Source of the DNA: CAWCAW01 sp963714125
GTDB taxonomy: Bacteria > Actinomycetota > Acidimicrobiia > Acidimicrobiales > UBA8190
Assembly: GCA_963714125.1 (NCBI GenBank)
Contig: OY970234.1
Coordinates: 3,844,001 to 3,908,000 of the forward strand
DNA: 64,000 nucleotides
Direction of reading: 5' to 3'
Part shown: positions 19,166-27,206 of the stretch, piece by piece
Layout of the letters: each line of letters begins with the position of its first letter
How positions within the stretch are numbered: position 1 is the first letter of the stretch
Program-made: the position numbers and the translations under genes
The notes under the pieces: generated by a model
What the model saw: the letters and a program-made list of their open reading frames with translations, nothing else
Told to the model about the DNA's origin: nothing
The model's database searches: none

Positions 19166-19738
19166 ATGGGCCGTTGGCAACCAAACAGTCGGGGACGACT
19201 GCAGGAGGCCGCTTTGGCGCTGTACTCCGAGCGCGGCTTTGACCAGACCACCGCGGCCCAGATCGCCGATCGAGCCGGGCTCACCGAGCGGACCTTCTTC
19301 CGGCACTTCGCTGACAAACGAGAGGTGCTCTTCGGGGCCGCGGCTGCACTCCAGGAACGGATTGTGGCCGGCGTCGCCGAGGCGCCGGAAAGCGACGGAC
19401 CCCTCGACGCCGCCGCTCGCGGTCTCGATGCCGCCGCCGCCACACTCGGCGACTCACGGCGCGACTTGGCTTGCCAGCGTCACGCCGTGATCATGGCCAA
19501 TCCGGAACTGCGCGAGCGCGAGCTCACCAAGCTCGCCGACTACGCCGCTTCGGTGGCCGCCACCTTGCGCCAGCGCGGCGTCACCGAGCCGCAAGCGACG
19601 TTCGCCGCCGAAGCGAGCATGACGGTGTTTCGTGTGGCGATGCAGCAATGGGCCACCGGGGAGGACCCCCGAGAGCTCGACGCCATCATGCGATCCGGTG
19701 TGGCCGACCTCCGCACCACCATGACACTGCGCACCTGA
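19166..19738 (+). CDS. TetR-family transcriptional regulator
   Basis: 190 residues from ATG 19166. The helix-turn-helix covers about residues 8-52: LQEAALALYSERGFDQTTAAQIADRAGLTERTFFRHFADKREVLF. The rest is the helical ligand-binding domain, without recognisable contacts. I prefer 19166 over ATG 19133 because the latter lies inside an operator-like palindrome and a TAAGAT box sits seven bases upstream of 19166. It likely represses itself and the divergent SDR gene. Confidence 0.9.
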   Translation: MGRWQPNSRGRLQEAALALYSERGFDQTTAAQIADRAGLTERTFFRHFADKREVLFGAAAALQERIVAGVAEAPESDGPLDAAARGLDAAAATLGDSRRDLACQRHAVIMANPELRERELTKLADYAASVAATLRQRGVTEPQATFAAEASMTVFRVAMQQWATGEDPRELDAIMRSGVADLRTTMTLRT

Positions 19739-19925
19739 TCTCGGCGTGACGCCGCGACGGCGTGACCCGTCGGTCAAGGCGTCTATGGCGACGCAGGCGC
19801 CACGACGATCATGGATGGCGCTGGCCACCCCGACCCGGCTTGCTCGAGGCCTACCAATATGGCCAGCCAAAACCGCCGGCTCCATCGAACCCGGGTAGCG
19901 GGCCCTAATCGGGCTGCGGCGGGAC

Positions 19926-20387
19926 CTATCGAGGGACGCCGACGTCAGCGGTGAGGTAACGGCCCAGCGCGTCAAGCTGCTTCCCGGTGCCGTCCTCACG
20001 CCACTCGGGAAGCTCGTGACCGTCGAGATAGGCACCCTGTTCGGTAAGCACCAGCATGGTGCCCTTCTCTTCGGTGACGAATTCGACGGTGGTCTGGGAG
20101 ATGGTTGCCGTGATGTCGCCGTCGATGAGGACAGCGCTGTAGGCGATACGTTCACCGGGCATGATGTCGCGGTAGAGCACCTCCCAGGTGATCACCTTTC
20201 CCCCGTGGTCGCCGCGGTTGCGCTCGAACCCACCGACGCGGAAGTCAAGCTGGTAGTCGCCATTGTCACCGGCAAACCATCGCGCCTTGGCTTCGGGGTC
20301 GGACCATGCCGAGAACACCTGCTCGGGCGAGCACGCGTAGTGGCGCTCCAGGGTGAAGGTGTTGTGCACGACGCTACGTTCGGTCAT
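19926..20387 (-). CDS. SRPBCC (AHSA1-like) domain protein
   Basis: 153 residues from ATG 20387 with AAAGGAA upstream. The AHSA1/START-like pattern runs from FTLERHYACSPEQVFSAWSDPEAKARWFAG through FRVGGFERNR to MLVLTEQGAYLDG and GTGKQLDALGRYL. These bind small hydrophobic ligands; the exact role is unknown. Its start overlaps the stop of the ArsR gene in ATGA (20384-20387), so the two are translationally coupled, a very common pairing in actinobacteria. Confidence 0.9.
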   Translation of the reverse strand: MTERSVVHNTFTLERHYACSPEQVFSAWSDPEAKARWFAGDNGDYQLDFRVGGFERNRGDHGGKVITWEVLYRDIMPGERIAYSAVLIDGDITATISQTTVEFVTEEKGTMLVLTEQGAYLDGHELPEWREDGTGKQLDALGRYLTADVGVPR

Positions 20388-20755
20388 CGGATGGTTCCTT
20401 TCGTTCGTGGCTTTGGTGCGCTGCGCACCGCGGCCTTGTCGTTCAGTTCGACTTCGAGACGGTCGAGACGTCTCTCCCACGTGACGCGCTGGGCCATGAA
20501 CCACCCCTCGGCGGCACGCAACGCCAACGGCTCCACCCGGCAGCTGCGGACGCGACCGACCTTTTCGGTGTGCACCACGCCGGCCTCTTCCAACACACCG
20601 AGGTGCTGGAGCACCGCCGGCATCGACATGGACAAAGGCGCCGCCAATTGCGACACCGACGCGGGGCTGGTAACGAGTCGTTCGACGATGCCCCGCCGGG
20701 TGGGATCCGCCAACGCGTGCAGGATGCGATCGAGATCCCCCTGATACTTAAGCAT
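20384..20755 (-). CDS. ArsR-family transcriptional regulator
   Basis: 123 residues. The winged helix is ILHALADPTRRGIVERLVTSPASVSQLAAPLSMSMPAVLQHLGVLEEAGVVHTEKVGRVRSCRVEP. It lacks the Cys-Val-Cys metal site of arsenic sensors, as usual for SRPBCC-linked ArsR proteins. The sequence TACTTAAG occurs on both sides of its start codon and is the likely operator. It probably autoregulates and controls the coupled SRPBCC gene. Confidence 0.92.
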   Translation of the reverse strand: MLKYQGDLDRILHALADPTRRGIVERLVTSPASVSQLAAPLSMSMPAVLQHLGVLEEAGVVHTEKVGRVRSCRVEPLALRAAEGWFMAQRVTWERRLDRLEVELNDKAAVRSAPKPRTKGTIR

Positions 20756-20766
20756 CTACTTAAGTA
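20745..20766. promoter_or_regulatory. TACTTAAG repeat at ArsR start, operator candidate
   Basis: TACTTAAG (20745-20752) and the 10-bp palindrome TACTTAAGTA (20757-20766) are 12 bp apart and straddle the ArsR start codon at 20753-20755. This placement would block both transcription and initiation when occupied. Confidence 0.55.
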
Positions 20767-20845
20767 TTGTCTAAACCGGGCCCGTCGTCAAGTGACCCGC
20801 CACGAGCCACGGCCACAGCGCACCACTGCGCTTCCCCGGCGACAG

Positions 20846-21694
20846 TCAGCCGTCGTAGAAGCTCAACGGGTGGAGGCCGACAAGCGATCGTTGTCGCGGC
20901 GTCACGGCGCGTGCCTCGGCTTCCTCACTCAGGTGCGACGCCGAGGACGTGGGCCGGATCCGTTGCGCCACGTCGCGGCGCCCGTAGTGACACTGGATGA
21001 ACATGCGTCCGGGGTCATGGGTGCCCAGCGGCATCCGTCGGTGCCAGATGTCCGACACGAACAGGGCGACATCACCGGCTTGGGCGACAAGAGGAACCAC
21101 ACTGCGGCCCTCCCATGCCAAGTCCGGGTCGTCCATCTTGTCCTTCGGGGGAGGCTGGCCCGAGGTGTGGCTCCCGGGAATCACACCCGTTGCGCCGGCC
21201 TCGAGCGGACAATCCTGGAGATAGATGTGCGTGGCGATGGCGAAGATCGGATACGGGATTCGCTCGTCCCATGGGACACCCGGTGCCCGAGGAACGTGAG
21301 GGCCGCTGTCGATATGCCAGAAGCGGCCGAGGTGATCGTTTTCGCCGGGCGGTTGCCACCACGCCGTGTTGGCGATCACGTGGCAGTCTTCGCCGATCAG
21401 CGGTTCGATGGTGTCGAGCACCCTCGAGTTGGCCACGGCGTCTTGAACGACGGCACTGCGATTGAGCATCTCGTAGCGAAACGGAGATTCGCCTACCCCG
21501 ACGAGCCCTTCTTCACGCTCATTGGGCGGGTACTCGGCGAAGACACGCTCGACATCGGCAACCAGCGCTGCCACCTCCGCCTCGCTGAATACCTGCCGGA
21601 GCACGACATACCCGTCGCTCTGCAGGCTTTCGGAGGCGGCCGGAACCGGGCCCCTCAGGATCCGCAGGTACCCCGAGGACGAGCGTTTGAGCAT
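20846..21694 (-). CDS. Phytanoyl-CoA dioxygenase (PhyH)-like Fe(II)/2-oxoglutarate oxygenase
   Basis: 282 residues from ATG 21694 (GTG 21727 is possible but adds 11 unlike residues). The double-stranded beta-helix iron site is visible: FWHIDSGPHVP gives the His-X-Asp pair, and WHRRMPLGTHDPGRMFIQCHY carries the distal His and the Arg that binds 2-oxoglutarate. N-terminal LQSDGYVVLRQVFSEAEV is typical of PhyH proteins. The substrate is unknown; relatives hydroxylate CoA esters, ectoine, halogenated compounds or antibiotics. Stands alone. Its start has no clear ribosome site. Confidence 0.87.
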   Translation of the reverse strand: MLKRSSSGYLRILRGPVPAASESLQSDGYVVLRQVFSEAEVAALVADVERVFAEYPPNEREEGLVGVGESPFRYEMLNRSAVVQDAVANSRVLDTIEPLIGEDCHVIANTAWWQPPGENDHLGRFWHIDSGPHVPRAPGVPWDERIPYPIFAIATHIYLQDCPLEAGATGVIPGSHTSGQPPPKDKMDDPDLAWEGRSVVPLVAQAGDVALFVSDIWHRRMPLGTHDPGRMFIQCHYGRRDVAQRIRPTSSASHLSEEAEARAVTPRQRSLVGLHPLSFYDG

Positions 21695-21748
21695 GCACTG
21701 ATTCTGTCGCGCCTCATGACGCCCCACAACGCCGACAAAGTCCGAAGC

Positions 21749-21792
21749 AAAAAAAGCGGGAGTCTTCGGATTCGTGGCCCGAAGACTCCCGC
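21749..21792 (-). terminator. Strong intrinsic terminator of the beta-helix gene
   Basis: On the minus strand a perfect 14-bp stem (21779-21792 pairing with 21756-21769, GCGGGAGTCTTCGG and its complement) with a 9-base loop is followed by seven T (21755-21749). It begins 20 bases after the stop of the gene at 21812-22966. Confidence 0.93.
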
Positions 21793-21811
21793 CTAACGAA
21801 ACGAGCTGTCC

Positions 21812-22966
21812 TTATCCGCCGTAGACGGGCGTGGTCACGACTGACGAGAGCACCGCCAGGAAGAGGTTGAAGTTCCCTCCATTGGTGGTGACAGGTCCAG
21901 CGGTGAAAATACCGTCTGTGTCGTTGTGGATGATGTTGCCCGAGATCGTGATGCTCAACGGGTCCACACTGCCGACGTAGACGCCGCTGGTGTTGGCGTC
22001 GCTATCGTCGCCACCGGTCTCAGATGCCGTGCCACCGAGGTTGTTGGTTCCGATGTTGTTGCCCACGATGACGTTGCCCGAGAAGTCGCCTTGGCCAGCC
22101 AGATGGCTGTGCAGCGTGATCCCGGCCAACCCGTTACCACTGATGGAGTTGGCGGCAATGACGTTGTCGTACACGGCTCCGCCTAGTACCGGACTGGCCA
22201 GCACAACGCCCGCACCCGTACCGGGCGGCGTGTTCCCGTTGTCATTGCTCTGGTTGCCGATGATCTTGTTGTCGAACACTCCCGCCGCGCTGTGGTCGGC
22301 CAAGATGATCCCGCACCCGGCCAGGTTGCCGTTAGCGAGGTTGCCCGTGACCGTGTCGTGAGAGGCCGGTGTCCCAAGGTCGTCCGTAAGGTAGATGCCT
22401 CCGCCGACATTGCCCGTCAGCGTGTTGCCGGAAACCGTCGACCACGAGCTGCTGTTCAAGTCGATTCCCGTGCCGCCATTGGGTCCCGCACCGTTGTTGA
22501 TGGCGGTGTTGTGGATGAAGGTGGAGTTGTTGGCTACCGAAAGAATGCCGTCACCGGACGCACCCTCGACGGTAAAGCCCTCGATGGTCACGTTGGGAGC
22601 CATCACCGTAAAGGCGTTGCCACCCAGTGGTCCGAAGAGGGGCGAGTTGTCAGCCGAACCCGGATTCACGACGGCTCCATAACCGACGATGGTGACGGGC
22701 TGGGTGACGACGACGTCTTCGCCGTAGCTCCCTCGGCATACGACAACGCGTCCGCCGGCGCTGACCGCTTCGACACCGGCGGTGATCGTGGTGAACGACG
22801 GCGCACCACACGGCCGAGCGGATGGGGGCGATACGAATACCGTGCTGGGCAACGCAGAGGCGTCCGCCGCGCCCGAACCGAAGAGCGGGACTATGGAGAG
22901 AGCGCCTCCTCCAACCAGTGCGAGCACTGGCCCCATGACGTAGCGACCCAACCGATGACCTCTCAT
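21812..22966 (-). CDS. Secreted right-handed beta-helix repeat protein
   Basis: 384 residues from ATG 22966 with AAAGGGG upstream. A signal peptide (residues 1-38) is followed by FTTITAGVEAVSAGGRVVVCRGSYGEDVVV, then many short rungs of the NosD/pectate-lyase-fold type such as NVTIEGFTVEGASGDGILSVANNSTFIHN, STVSGNTLTGNVGGGIYL and NVIVGNNIGTNNLGG. Asn ladders are obvious. Such exported beta-helix proteins may bind or cut polysaccharide, but no catalytic residues can be assigned. Monocistronic, ended by the terminator at 21749-21792. Confidence 0.85.
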   Translation of the reverse strand: MRGHRLGRYVMGPVLALVGGGALSIVPLFGSGAADASALPSTVFVSPPSARPCGAPSFTTITAGVEAVSAGGRVVVCRGSYGEDVVVTQPVTIVGYGAVVNPGSADNSPLFGPLGGNAFTVMAPNVTIEGFTVEGASGDGILSVANNSTFIHNTAINNGAGPNGGTGIDLNSSSWSTVSGNTLTGNVGGGIYLTDDLGTPASHDTVTGNLANGNLAGCGIILADHSAAGVFDNKIIGNQSNDNGNTPPGTGAGVVLASPVLGGAVYDNVIAANSISGNGLAGITLHSHLAGQGDFSGNVIVGNNIGTNNLGGTASETGGDDSDANTSGVYVGSVDPLSITISGNIIHNDTDGIFTAGPVTTNGGNFNLFLAVLSSVVTTPVYGG

Positions 22967-23265
22967 GTAAAACCCCTTTCGTCGCCGGCGGCGTTCACGG
23001 TTTGATGCGTTTCTTATCCCGCACAGCGAGCGATATCAGTGCCACCCCTAGTGGGCCGCGCCTTCTTTTACCAAAGGCACTAGGCACGATGCAACGCACT
23101 AGCGGGTGACAATTGGGGCCTGCCCTGCCCGTTCGCGCTCCTGGGCAGCCGAGACTCACTAAGCGTGAGATCGTGGGGAGACGACACATTGCACGTTCAC
23201 CGACGACAATCGTGCGTGCTCGTACAAGGCGACGTCGCCGCCGCCAACTTCATAGGAGGAGCACA
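22967..23265. other. Divergent intergenic region without a supported gene
   Basis: About 300 bases between the divergent beta-helix and DUF899 genes. It is less GC-rich than its surroundings. It holds a broken hairpin (CCTAGT 23047-23052 with ACTAGG 23079-23084; inner GCCTT with AAGGC) with no T-run, and the AGGAGG ribosome site of the next gene at 23254-23259. I see no operator palindrome. Confidence 0.5.
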
Positions 23266-23889
23266 GTGGCCAAACCCCATGTCGTGTCGGCCGAAGAATG
23301 GGAACAGACACGAGCGGAGTTGCTCGTGGCAGAGAAGGAGGCCACTCGAGCACTCGACGCACTGGCCGCCAGGCGGCGCCGACTGCCTATGGTCAAGTTC
23401 GGCAACGACTACGTATTCGACACCCCGACGGGCCCGGCCACACTCCTCGACCTCTTCGAGGGCAGGGACCAACTTGTCGTTTACCAGTTCATGGACGTCG
23501 GGCCCGACGGCTTTTGTCCCGGCTGTACCGCCTTCACGAACAACGTCACCGACTTGCAGGACCTCGCCGACACCGGCGTGAGCTGGGCCACGATCTCGAA
23601 TATGCCGCTGGCTCAGATACAGGGGTACAAGGCGAAGATGGGATGGACACTGCCGTTCGTGTCCTCGCACGCAACGGCGTTCGCAGACGACTGCGGAGCC
23701 GGTGCGGGCTTTGTACTCAGTGTCTTTCTGCGCGACGGCGACGATGTCTATCGCACGTATTCGACTACGGCCCGCGGCGTCGATCGCGTGATGTTCGTCA
23801 ACAACATTCTCGATCTTTGCCCCTACGGACGCCAGGAGGACTGGGAGGACTCGCCGGCCGGGTGGCCGCAACATCCGACCTACGGATGA
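23266..23889 (+). CDS. DUF899-family thioredoxin-like protein
   Basis: 207 residues from GTG 23266 with AGGAGG six bases upstream. The DUF899 pattern is clear: PHVVSAEEWEQTRAELLVAEKEATRALDALAARRRRLPMV, then LLDLFEGRDQLVVYQFMDVGPDGFCPGCTAFTNNV, TYSTTARGVDRVM and LCPYGRQEDWEDSPAGWPQHPTYG. A Cys-Pro-Gly-Cys pair sits at the thioredoxin active-site position. Function is unproven; a redox role is likely. The last ten bases overlap the end of the convergent ABC permease gene. Confidence 0.9.
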   Translation: MAKPHVVSAEEWEQTRAELLVAEKEATRALDALAARRRRLPMVKFGNDYVFDTPTGPATLLDLFEGRDQLVVYQFMDVGPDGFCPGCTAFTNNVTDLQDLADTGVSWATISNMPLAQIQGYKAKMGWTLPFVSSHATAFADDCGAGAGFVLSVFLRDGDDVYRTYSTTARGVDRVMFVNNILDLCPYGRQEDWEDSPAGWPQHPTYG

Positions 23890-24707
23890 GGCGTCGCCGT
23901 CTCTGGGCGCACGGCGCGCGCCGGACGGTGCTGGGTGGGCCGATGGGGCTCCCAGCGAAATGTGGCGACGGCAACGGCGGTCCCGCCAGCCGCCCATAGC
24001 GCCAGCACGACGAGGTCGTGCACCGAGAGCCACGCGTGGCCGCCGGTGTGGTCCAGCGCGATGCCGACGGCATGCGCCAACGGTTGAGCCGGAAAGTAGG
24101 CGGCGATCGAGGACAGCCAATGCGGTTCGCTGACGGCCCCGAAGATTCCCGAGACGATGATGAGCGGAAAGTACGTGAGCATGAGCGTCGGCGCAGCGGC
24201 TTCGAGGGTTGGGATCACGGCGCTGAGGGCAGTGGCGGCGGCGGCCCACGCCAGGGACCCAAGGATGAAGGCGACGAGTGCGCCCAACGCGCCGCTCACA
24301 CTCAGATGGGTCTTGTAGAGAAGGACTCCGGCCACGACGGTGGCGGCGCCTGCCACTGTGGCCACGACCACCGTGGCCAGGATGCGGCCCATGAAGTAGC
24401 ACCATCGTGGCAGCGGGGTGGCCCACCACCGCTTGAGGACACCGGCTTCGCGCGCCGCCACAAGACGAACGCCGTAGGTGTTCCAGGCGGTCAGGCTGAG
24501 ACCGAAGACGGCAAAACGCGCCACGTCGGCGTCAGTGGTCTGGGTGTGCTGCCCGTGTGATGCGATCAGCAGGATGACGGGAAATCCAATGCCGATAGTG
24601 ACGGCTCGGCCGCTGGCCAGCAGTCGGGTCTGATAGACGATCTGGGCCGCCAACAACCGGCCGATGCTCGGCATCTTGGCCGTCGCGCTCGGCGTGCGGT
24701 CGCTCAT
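23880..24707 (-). CDS. ABC-2 type transporter permease
   Basis: 275 residues from ATG 24707, whose first base overlaps the TGA of the ATPase gene. Six hydrophobic segments are visible: ILLIASH region, VVATVAGAATVVAGVLL, ALVAFILGSLAWAAAATAL, LTYFPLIIVSGIFGAV, and VLALWAAGGTAVAVATF. This is the ABC-2 exporter fold used for drugs, polyketides and polymers. It is the last gene of a TetR / small membrane protein / ATPase / permease unit, which suggests inducible efflux. Confidence 0.9.
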   Translation of the reverse strand: MSDRTPSATAKMPSIGRLLAAQIVYQTRLLASGRAVTIGIGFPVILLIASHGQHTQTTDADVARFAVFGLSLTAWNTYGVRLVAAREAGVLKRWWATPLPRWCYFMGRILATVVVATVAGAATVVAGVLLYKTHLSVSGALGALVAFILGSLAWAAAATALSAVIPTLEAAAPTLMLTYFPLIIVSGIFGAVSEPHWLSSIAAYFPAQPLAHAVGIALDHTGGHAWLSVHDLVVLALWAAGGTAVAVATFRWEPHRPTQHRPARAVRPETATPHP

Positions 24708-25627
24708 CAGAAGGTTCCTTTGGTACCGACGGCTGCGCCGATGGCGGCCAGGTAGGCCTCTTCGAGATTGGGGGGGCCGACTTGGAGGCCCGCAAGACCG
24801 AGGTGGTGGCGATCGGCCCAAGCGACAAGGTCTCGCAGGGCGCCGGTGGGGTCGTCGGCTCGTACCGACAGGACGCCATCAGTGAGGTCTACGCCAGACA
24901 GGAGCACGGCGGGCAGGTCTCGGACCGGCGCGTCTGGCGGCAACTCGTAGCGGATGGTGGCGACCCCGCCGCGAGCGCGCAGCCCCGCCGGTGTGGTGTC
25001 GGCGACCACCTTGCCGCCGACGAGAAGGATGAGCCGGGCGGCGAGATGCTCGGCCTCGTCGATGTAGTGGGTGGTGAGCACGACGGTCGTTCCGGTCGTG
25101 GACAGGTTTGCTACGGCCGTCCAGGCGCGACGCCGAGCTTCGGGGTCGAGCCCGGTCGTGGGCTCGTCGAGAAACAGGACCTCGGGCTGACCAATCACCC
25201 CGATGGCGACGTCGACCCGACGACGCTGTCCTCCTGACAAGGCGCCGATACGGGTGTCGGCATCGTCAGTGAGGTCCACGAGCTCGAGGACTTCGGCCAC
25301 AGGACGCGGCCGCGGATAGAGACCGGCGAAAACTAACAAGGTGTCGCGGACGGTGAGCTCGGCGTCGAGGCTCGTTGATTGGAGGACCAGTCCGATGCGT
25401 GCTCGCCAGCGCCGATCCCCGCGGTGCGGGTCGACCCCGAGGACCCGGGCGGTGCCACTGGTCGGAACCACGAAACCCTCGAGCATCTCGAGCGTGGTGG
25501 TCTTGCCGGCTCCGTTCGGTCCGAGCACGGCCACCACCTGACCGGCAGGCACCTCGAAGCTGACATCGTCGACGGCGGCAAAATCACCAAAGCGCTTGCC
25601 GAGCTGTTCGACGGAAATCGCCGTCAT
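24707..25627 (-). CDS. ABC transporter ATP-binding protein (ABC-2/DrrA type)
   Basis: 306 residues from ATG 25627. Walker A GPNGAGKTT, Q-loop LVLQSTSLD, signature LSGGQRRRVDVAIG, Walker B VLFLDEPTTGLDPEARR and the switch His in LTTHYIDEAEHLA. The C-terminal extension (about 215-306) is typical of daunorubicin-resistance-type ATPases. The start overlaps the stop of the small membrane protein gene by four bases (ATGA), so the genes are coupled. Confidence 0.95.
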   Translation of the reverse strand: MTAISVEQLGKRFGDFAAVDDVSFEVPAGQVVAVLGPNGAGKTTTLEMLEGFVVPTSGTARVLGVDPHRGDRRWRARIGLVLQSTSLDAELTVRDTLLVFAGLYPRPRPVAEVLELVDLTDDADTRIGALSGGQRRRVDVAIGVIGQPEVLFLDEPTTGLDPEARRRAWTAVANLSTTGTTVVLTTHYIDEAEHLAARLILLVGGKVVADTTPAGLRARGGVATIRYELPPDAPVRDLPAVLLSGVDLTDGVLSVRADDPTGALRDLVAWADRHHLGLAGLQVGPPNLEEAYLAAIGAAVGTKGTF

Positions 25628-25830
25628 GACACGGAGGCGCCGGTGCCGATGGAGCTGCGACGACGAGCGCGTTGCGACATCAAAGCGGCGATGGCGGCCC
25701 ACGCCATGAAGGCGACGCCGATGGCGATGAGAAGCGTCCCGCCGTGGATAGCAAAGCCGATTCCGGCGAACAAGACACCCACAACGGCGCGCGCTAGAGG
25801 ACCGCTGCGACCTCTGAAGAAAAACAGCAT
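25624..25830 (-). CDS. Small two-helix membrane protein in ABC operon
   Basis: 68 residues from ATG 25830 with AGAAAGGAA upstream. Two hydrophobic helices (AVVGVLFAGIGFAI and LIAIGVAFMAWAAIAALM) are followed by a basic tail RARRRSS, so the C-terminus is probably cytoplasmic. I do not recognise a family. It lies between the TetR gene and the ABC ATPase gene, overlapping the latter by four bases, and may be an accessory subunit. Confidence 0.75.
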   Translation of the reverse strand: MLFFFRGRSGPLARAVVGVLFAGIGFAIHGGTLLIAIGVAFMAWAAIAALMSQRARRRSSIGTGASVS

Positions 25831-25866
25831 GGGATGGTTCCTTTCTGTTGTGGTTGCGTGCTGGGA

Positions 25867-26523
25867 TCAGGACAGGGAGAGCGAACCGGCGTCCATGGAG
25901 CCGACCGCCATGGCGACAGCACTACGCACGACCTCGACCAGCGGCGTCGACGCGTCGGTCTGGCGGAACCAGTACAAGACGGCGGCCCGTTCGGCGGCAA
26001 AGACCACCCCGGCCACCAGAAGCGGCAGAAGCGGCAGAAGGTCGCCCGGCGTGGCCCCGGTGCGCAGCGCCACGGCGTCGGCCAGGGCTCGCTCGCTGGA
26101 CGCTCGCGCCTTGAGGTACTCGCCGTGCAAGGCGGGCTCGGCCGCCACCAAGGAGCGAAACCCGTCCAGCCAACCCTCGGGAACGCCGTTATGGCCGGCC
26201 GGCCCGTACAGGTCCGCCACCGCCGCTACTAGAGCATCAGCGAGCCGTTCACCGTCGGGCCGTTGAGCGAAGCCGCTCACCAGCTGCCCGTCACGCAAGG
26301 TGGTCGGCCACACAATCGCCGCTTCTTTGCTCGAGAAGTAGTTGTTGAACGTCCGCGTCGAGACACCGACGGCGGCGGCGATCTGCGGCACCCGGACATG
26401 GGCGAGACCCTCAGCTTGGGCCATGTCAAAAGCGGCAAGAGCGAGGTCGAGGCGGGTCTGCTCCTTTTGGAGGTCTCGTCGCCGCATCGATGCCCGGTCC
26501 GGGGCGGTCACGGGGGGAGCCAT
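25867..26523 (-). CDS. TetR-family transcriptional regulator of ABC exporter
   Basis: 218 residues from ATG 26523. HTH: LDLALAAFDMAQAEGLAHVRVPQIAAAVGVSTRTFNNYFSSKEAAIVW, in the MftR-like style with NNYF. The remainder is helical. AGGGTG precedes the start. A near-perfect palindrome 19 bases upstream (26542-26560) is the likely operator. It heads the run of ABC exporter genes and probably represses it together with itself. Confidence 0.9.
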   Translation of the reverse strand: MAPPVTAPDRASMRRRDLQKEQTRLDLALAAFDMAQAEGLAHVRVPQIAAAVGVSTRTFNNYFSSKEAAIVWPTTLRDGQLVSGFAQRPDGERLADALVAAVADLYGPAGHNGVPEGWLDGFRSLVAAEPALHGEYLKARASSERALADAVALRTGATPGDLLPLLPLLVAGVVFAAERAAVLYWFRQTDASTPLVEVVRSAVAMAVGSMDAGSLSLS

Positions 26524-26541
26524 GTGGACACCCTAAGGCAA

Positions 26542-26578
26542 TCTTGCGTAATACGCAAGAGTTTCCTGATACGTAAGA
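26542..26578. promoter_or_regulatory. TetR operator candidate
   Basis: TCTTGCGTAATACGCAAGA (26542-26560) has perfect 8-bp arms around AAT. A second, imperfect copy sharing ATACG-AAG follows about 21 bp further upstream of the TetR gene (to 26578). Between the divergent TetR and PadR genes. Confidence 0.7.
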
Positions 26579-26640
26579 ATCGATGGACCGGCGGACTTCA
26601 CGTAATTCCTGGTGGGGGTGGTTGCTTGACACAAACTGAT

Positions 26641-26668
26641 ATAACCGTTACTATCATCATAACCGTTA
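26641..26668. promoter_or_regulatory. PadR operator candidate, doubled ATAACCGTTA
   Basis: ATAACCGTTA occurs at 26641-26650 and again at 26659-26668, 18 bp apart. The second copy is a full palindrome, ATAAC-C-GTTAT. The pair ends five bases before the GGAGGAG ribosome site of the PadR gene. Confidence 0.7.
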
Positions 26669-26681
26669 TACCGGAGGAGCG

Positions 26682-27206
26682 ATGCAACAAGAAGTCGTGC
26701 TTGCCATGCTGGCGAAAGAACCCTCGCAGGGCTACCAGCTGCGCGCTCGGCTCATCGCCGCGCTCGGTCCCCTCGGTGAGGCTCTCAACGCCGGTCAGAT
26801 CTACGTCACCCTCGGGCGGCTGGAGAAGGCGGGCCTTGTCGCCCTGGACGACGCCGTCGGAACCAAGGACCGAGAGCGCAAGGTCTACGTCCTGACCGCA
26901 TTGGGTCAAGAGCGTGTGGAGGAGTGGCTGGCCGAGGTGAGCTGGCCCCGACCCGACCTCGCCGAGTTCCACCTGAAGCTCATCGCCGCGGCGGCGGCAC
27001 GGCTGGCCGACCCCATCAGCATCGTCGACGCCCAGCGCCGCGAGTTGTTGCGGCGCCTCCGAGATGCCCAGGTCACCCAGATGGCCGAGCCCGAGGGCTC
27101 CGATGCGGCGCTGCTGCTCGAAGGGATCGTGCTCCGCCTACAGGCAGACCTCCGGTGGCTGGAGGCCTGTGAAGCGAATTGGACCATGCGAAGGAGAACG
27201 CCATGA
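26682..27206 (+). CDS. PadR-family transcriptional regulator
   Basis: 174 residues from ATG 26682, with GGAGGAG upstream. N-terminal winged helix: VVLAMLAKEPSQGYQLRARLIAALGPLGEALNAGQIYVTLGRLEKAGLVALDD, the PadR signature with G-Q-I-Y-x-T-L-x-R-L. The C-terminal helical part is of the Vir_act_alpha_C type. It heads an operon with an ABC ATPase and permease; its stop overlaps the ATPase start (ATGA). It probably represses the operon through the doubled ATAACCGTTA. Confidence 0.93.
   Translation: MQQEVVLAMLAKEPSQGYQLRARLIAALGPLGEALNAGQIYVTLGRLEKAGLVALDDAVGTKDRERKVYVLTALGQERVEEWLAEVSWPRPDLAEFHLKLIAAAAARLADPISIVDAQRRELLRRLRDAQVTQMAEPEGSDAALLLEGIVLRLQADLRWLEACEANWTMRRRTP

Noticed and set aside
23047..23084. 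Hairpin CCTAGT/ACTAGG with inner GCCTT/AAGGC as terminator or riboswitch
   Set aside because: A seven-base bulge interrupts the stem, the T-rich part is in the loop, and no T-run follows; no known riboswitch core is visible.
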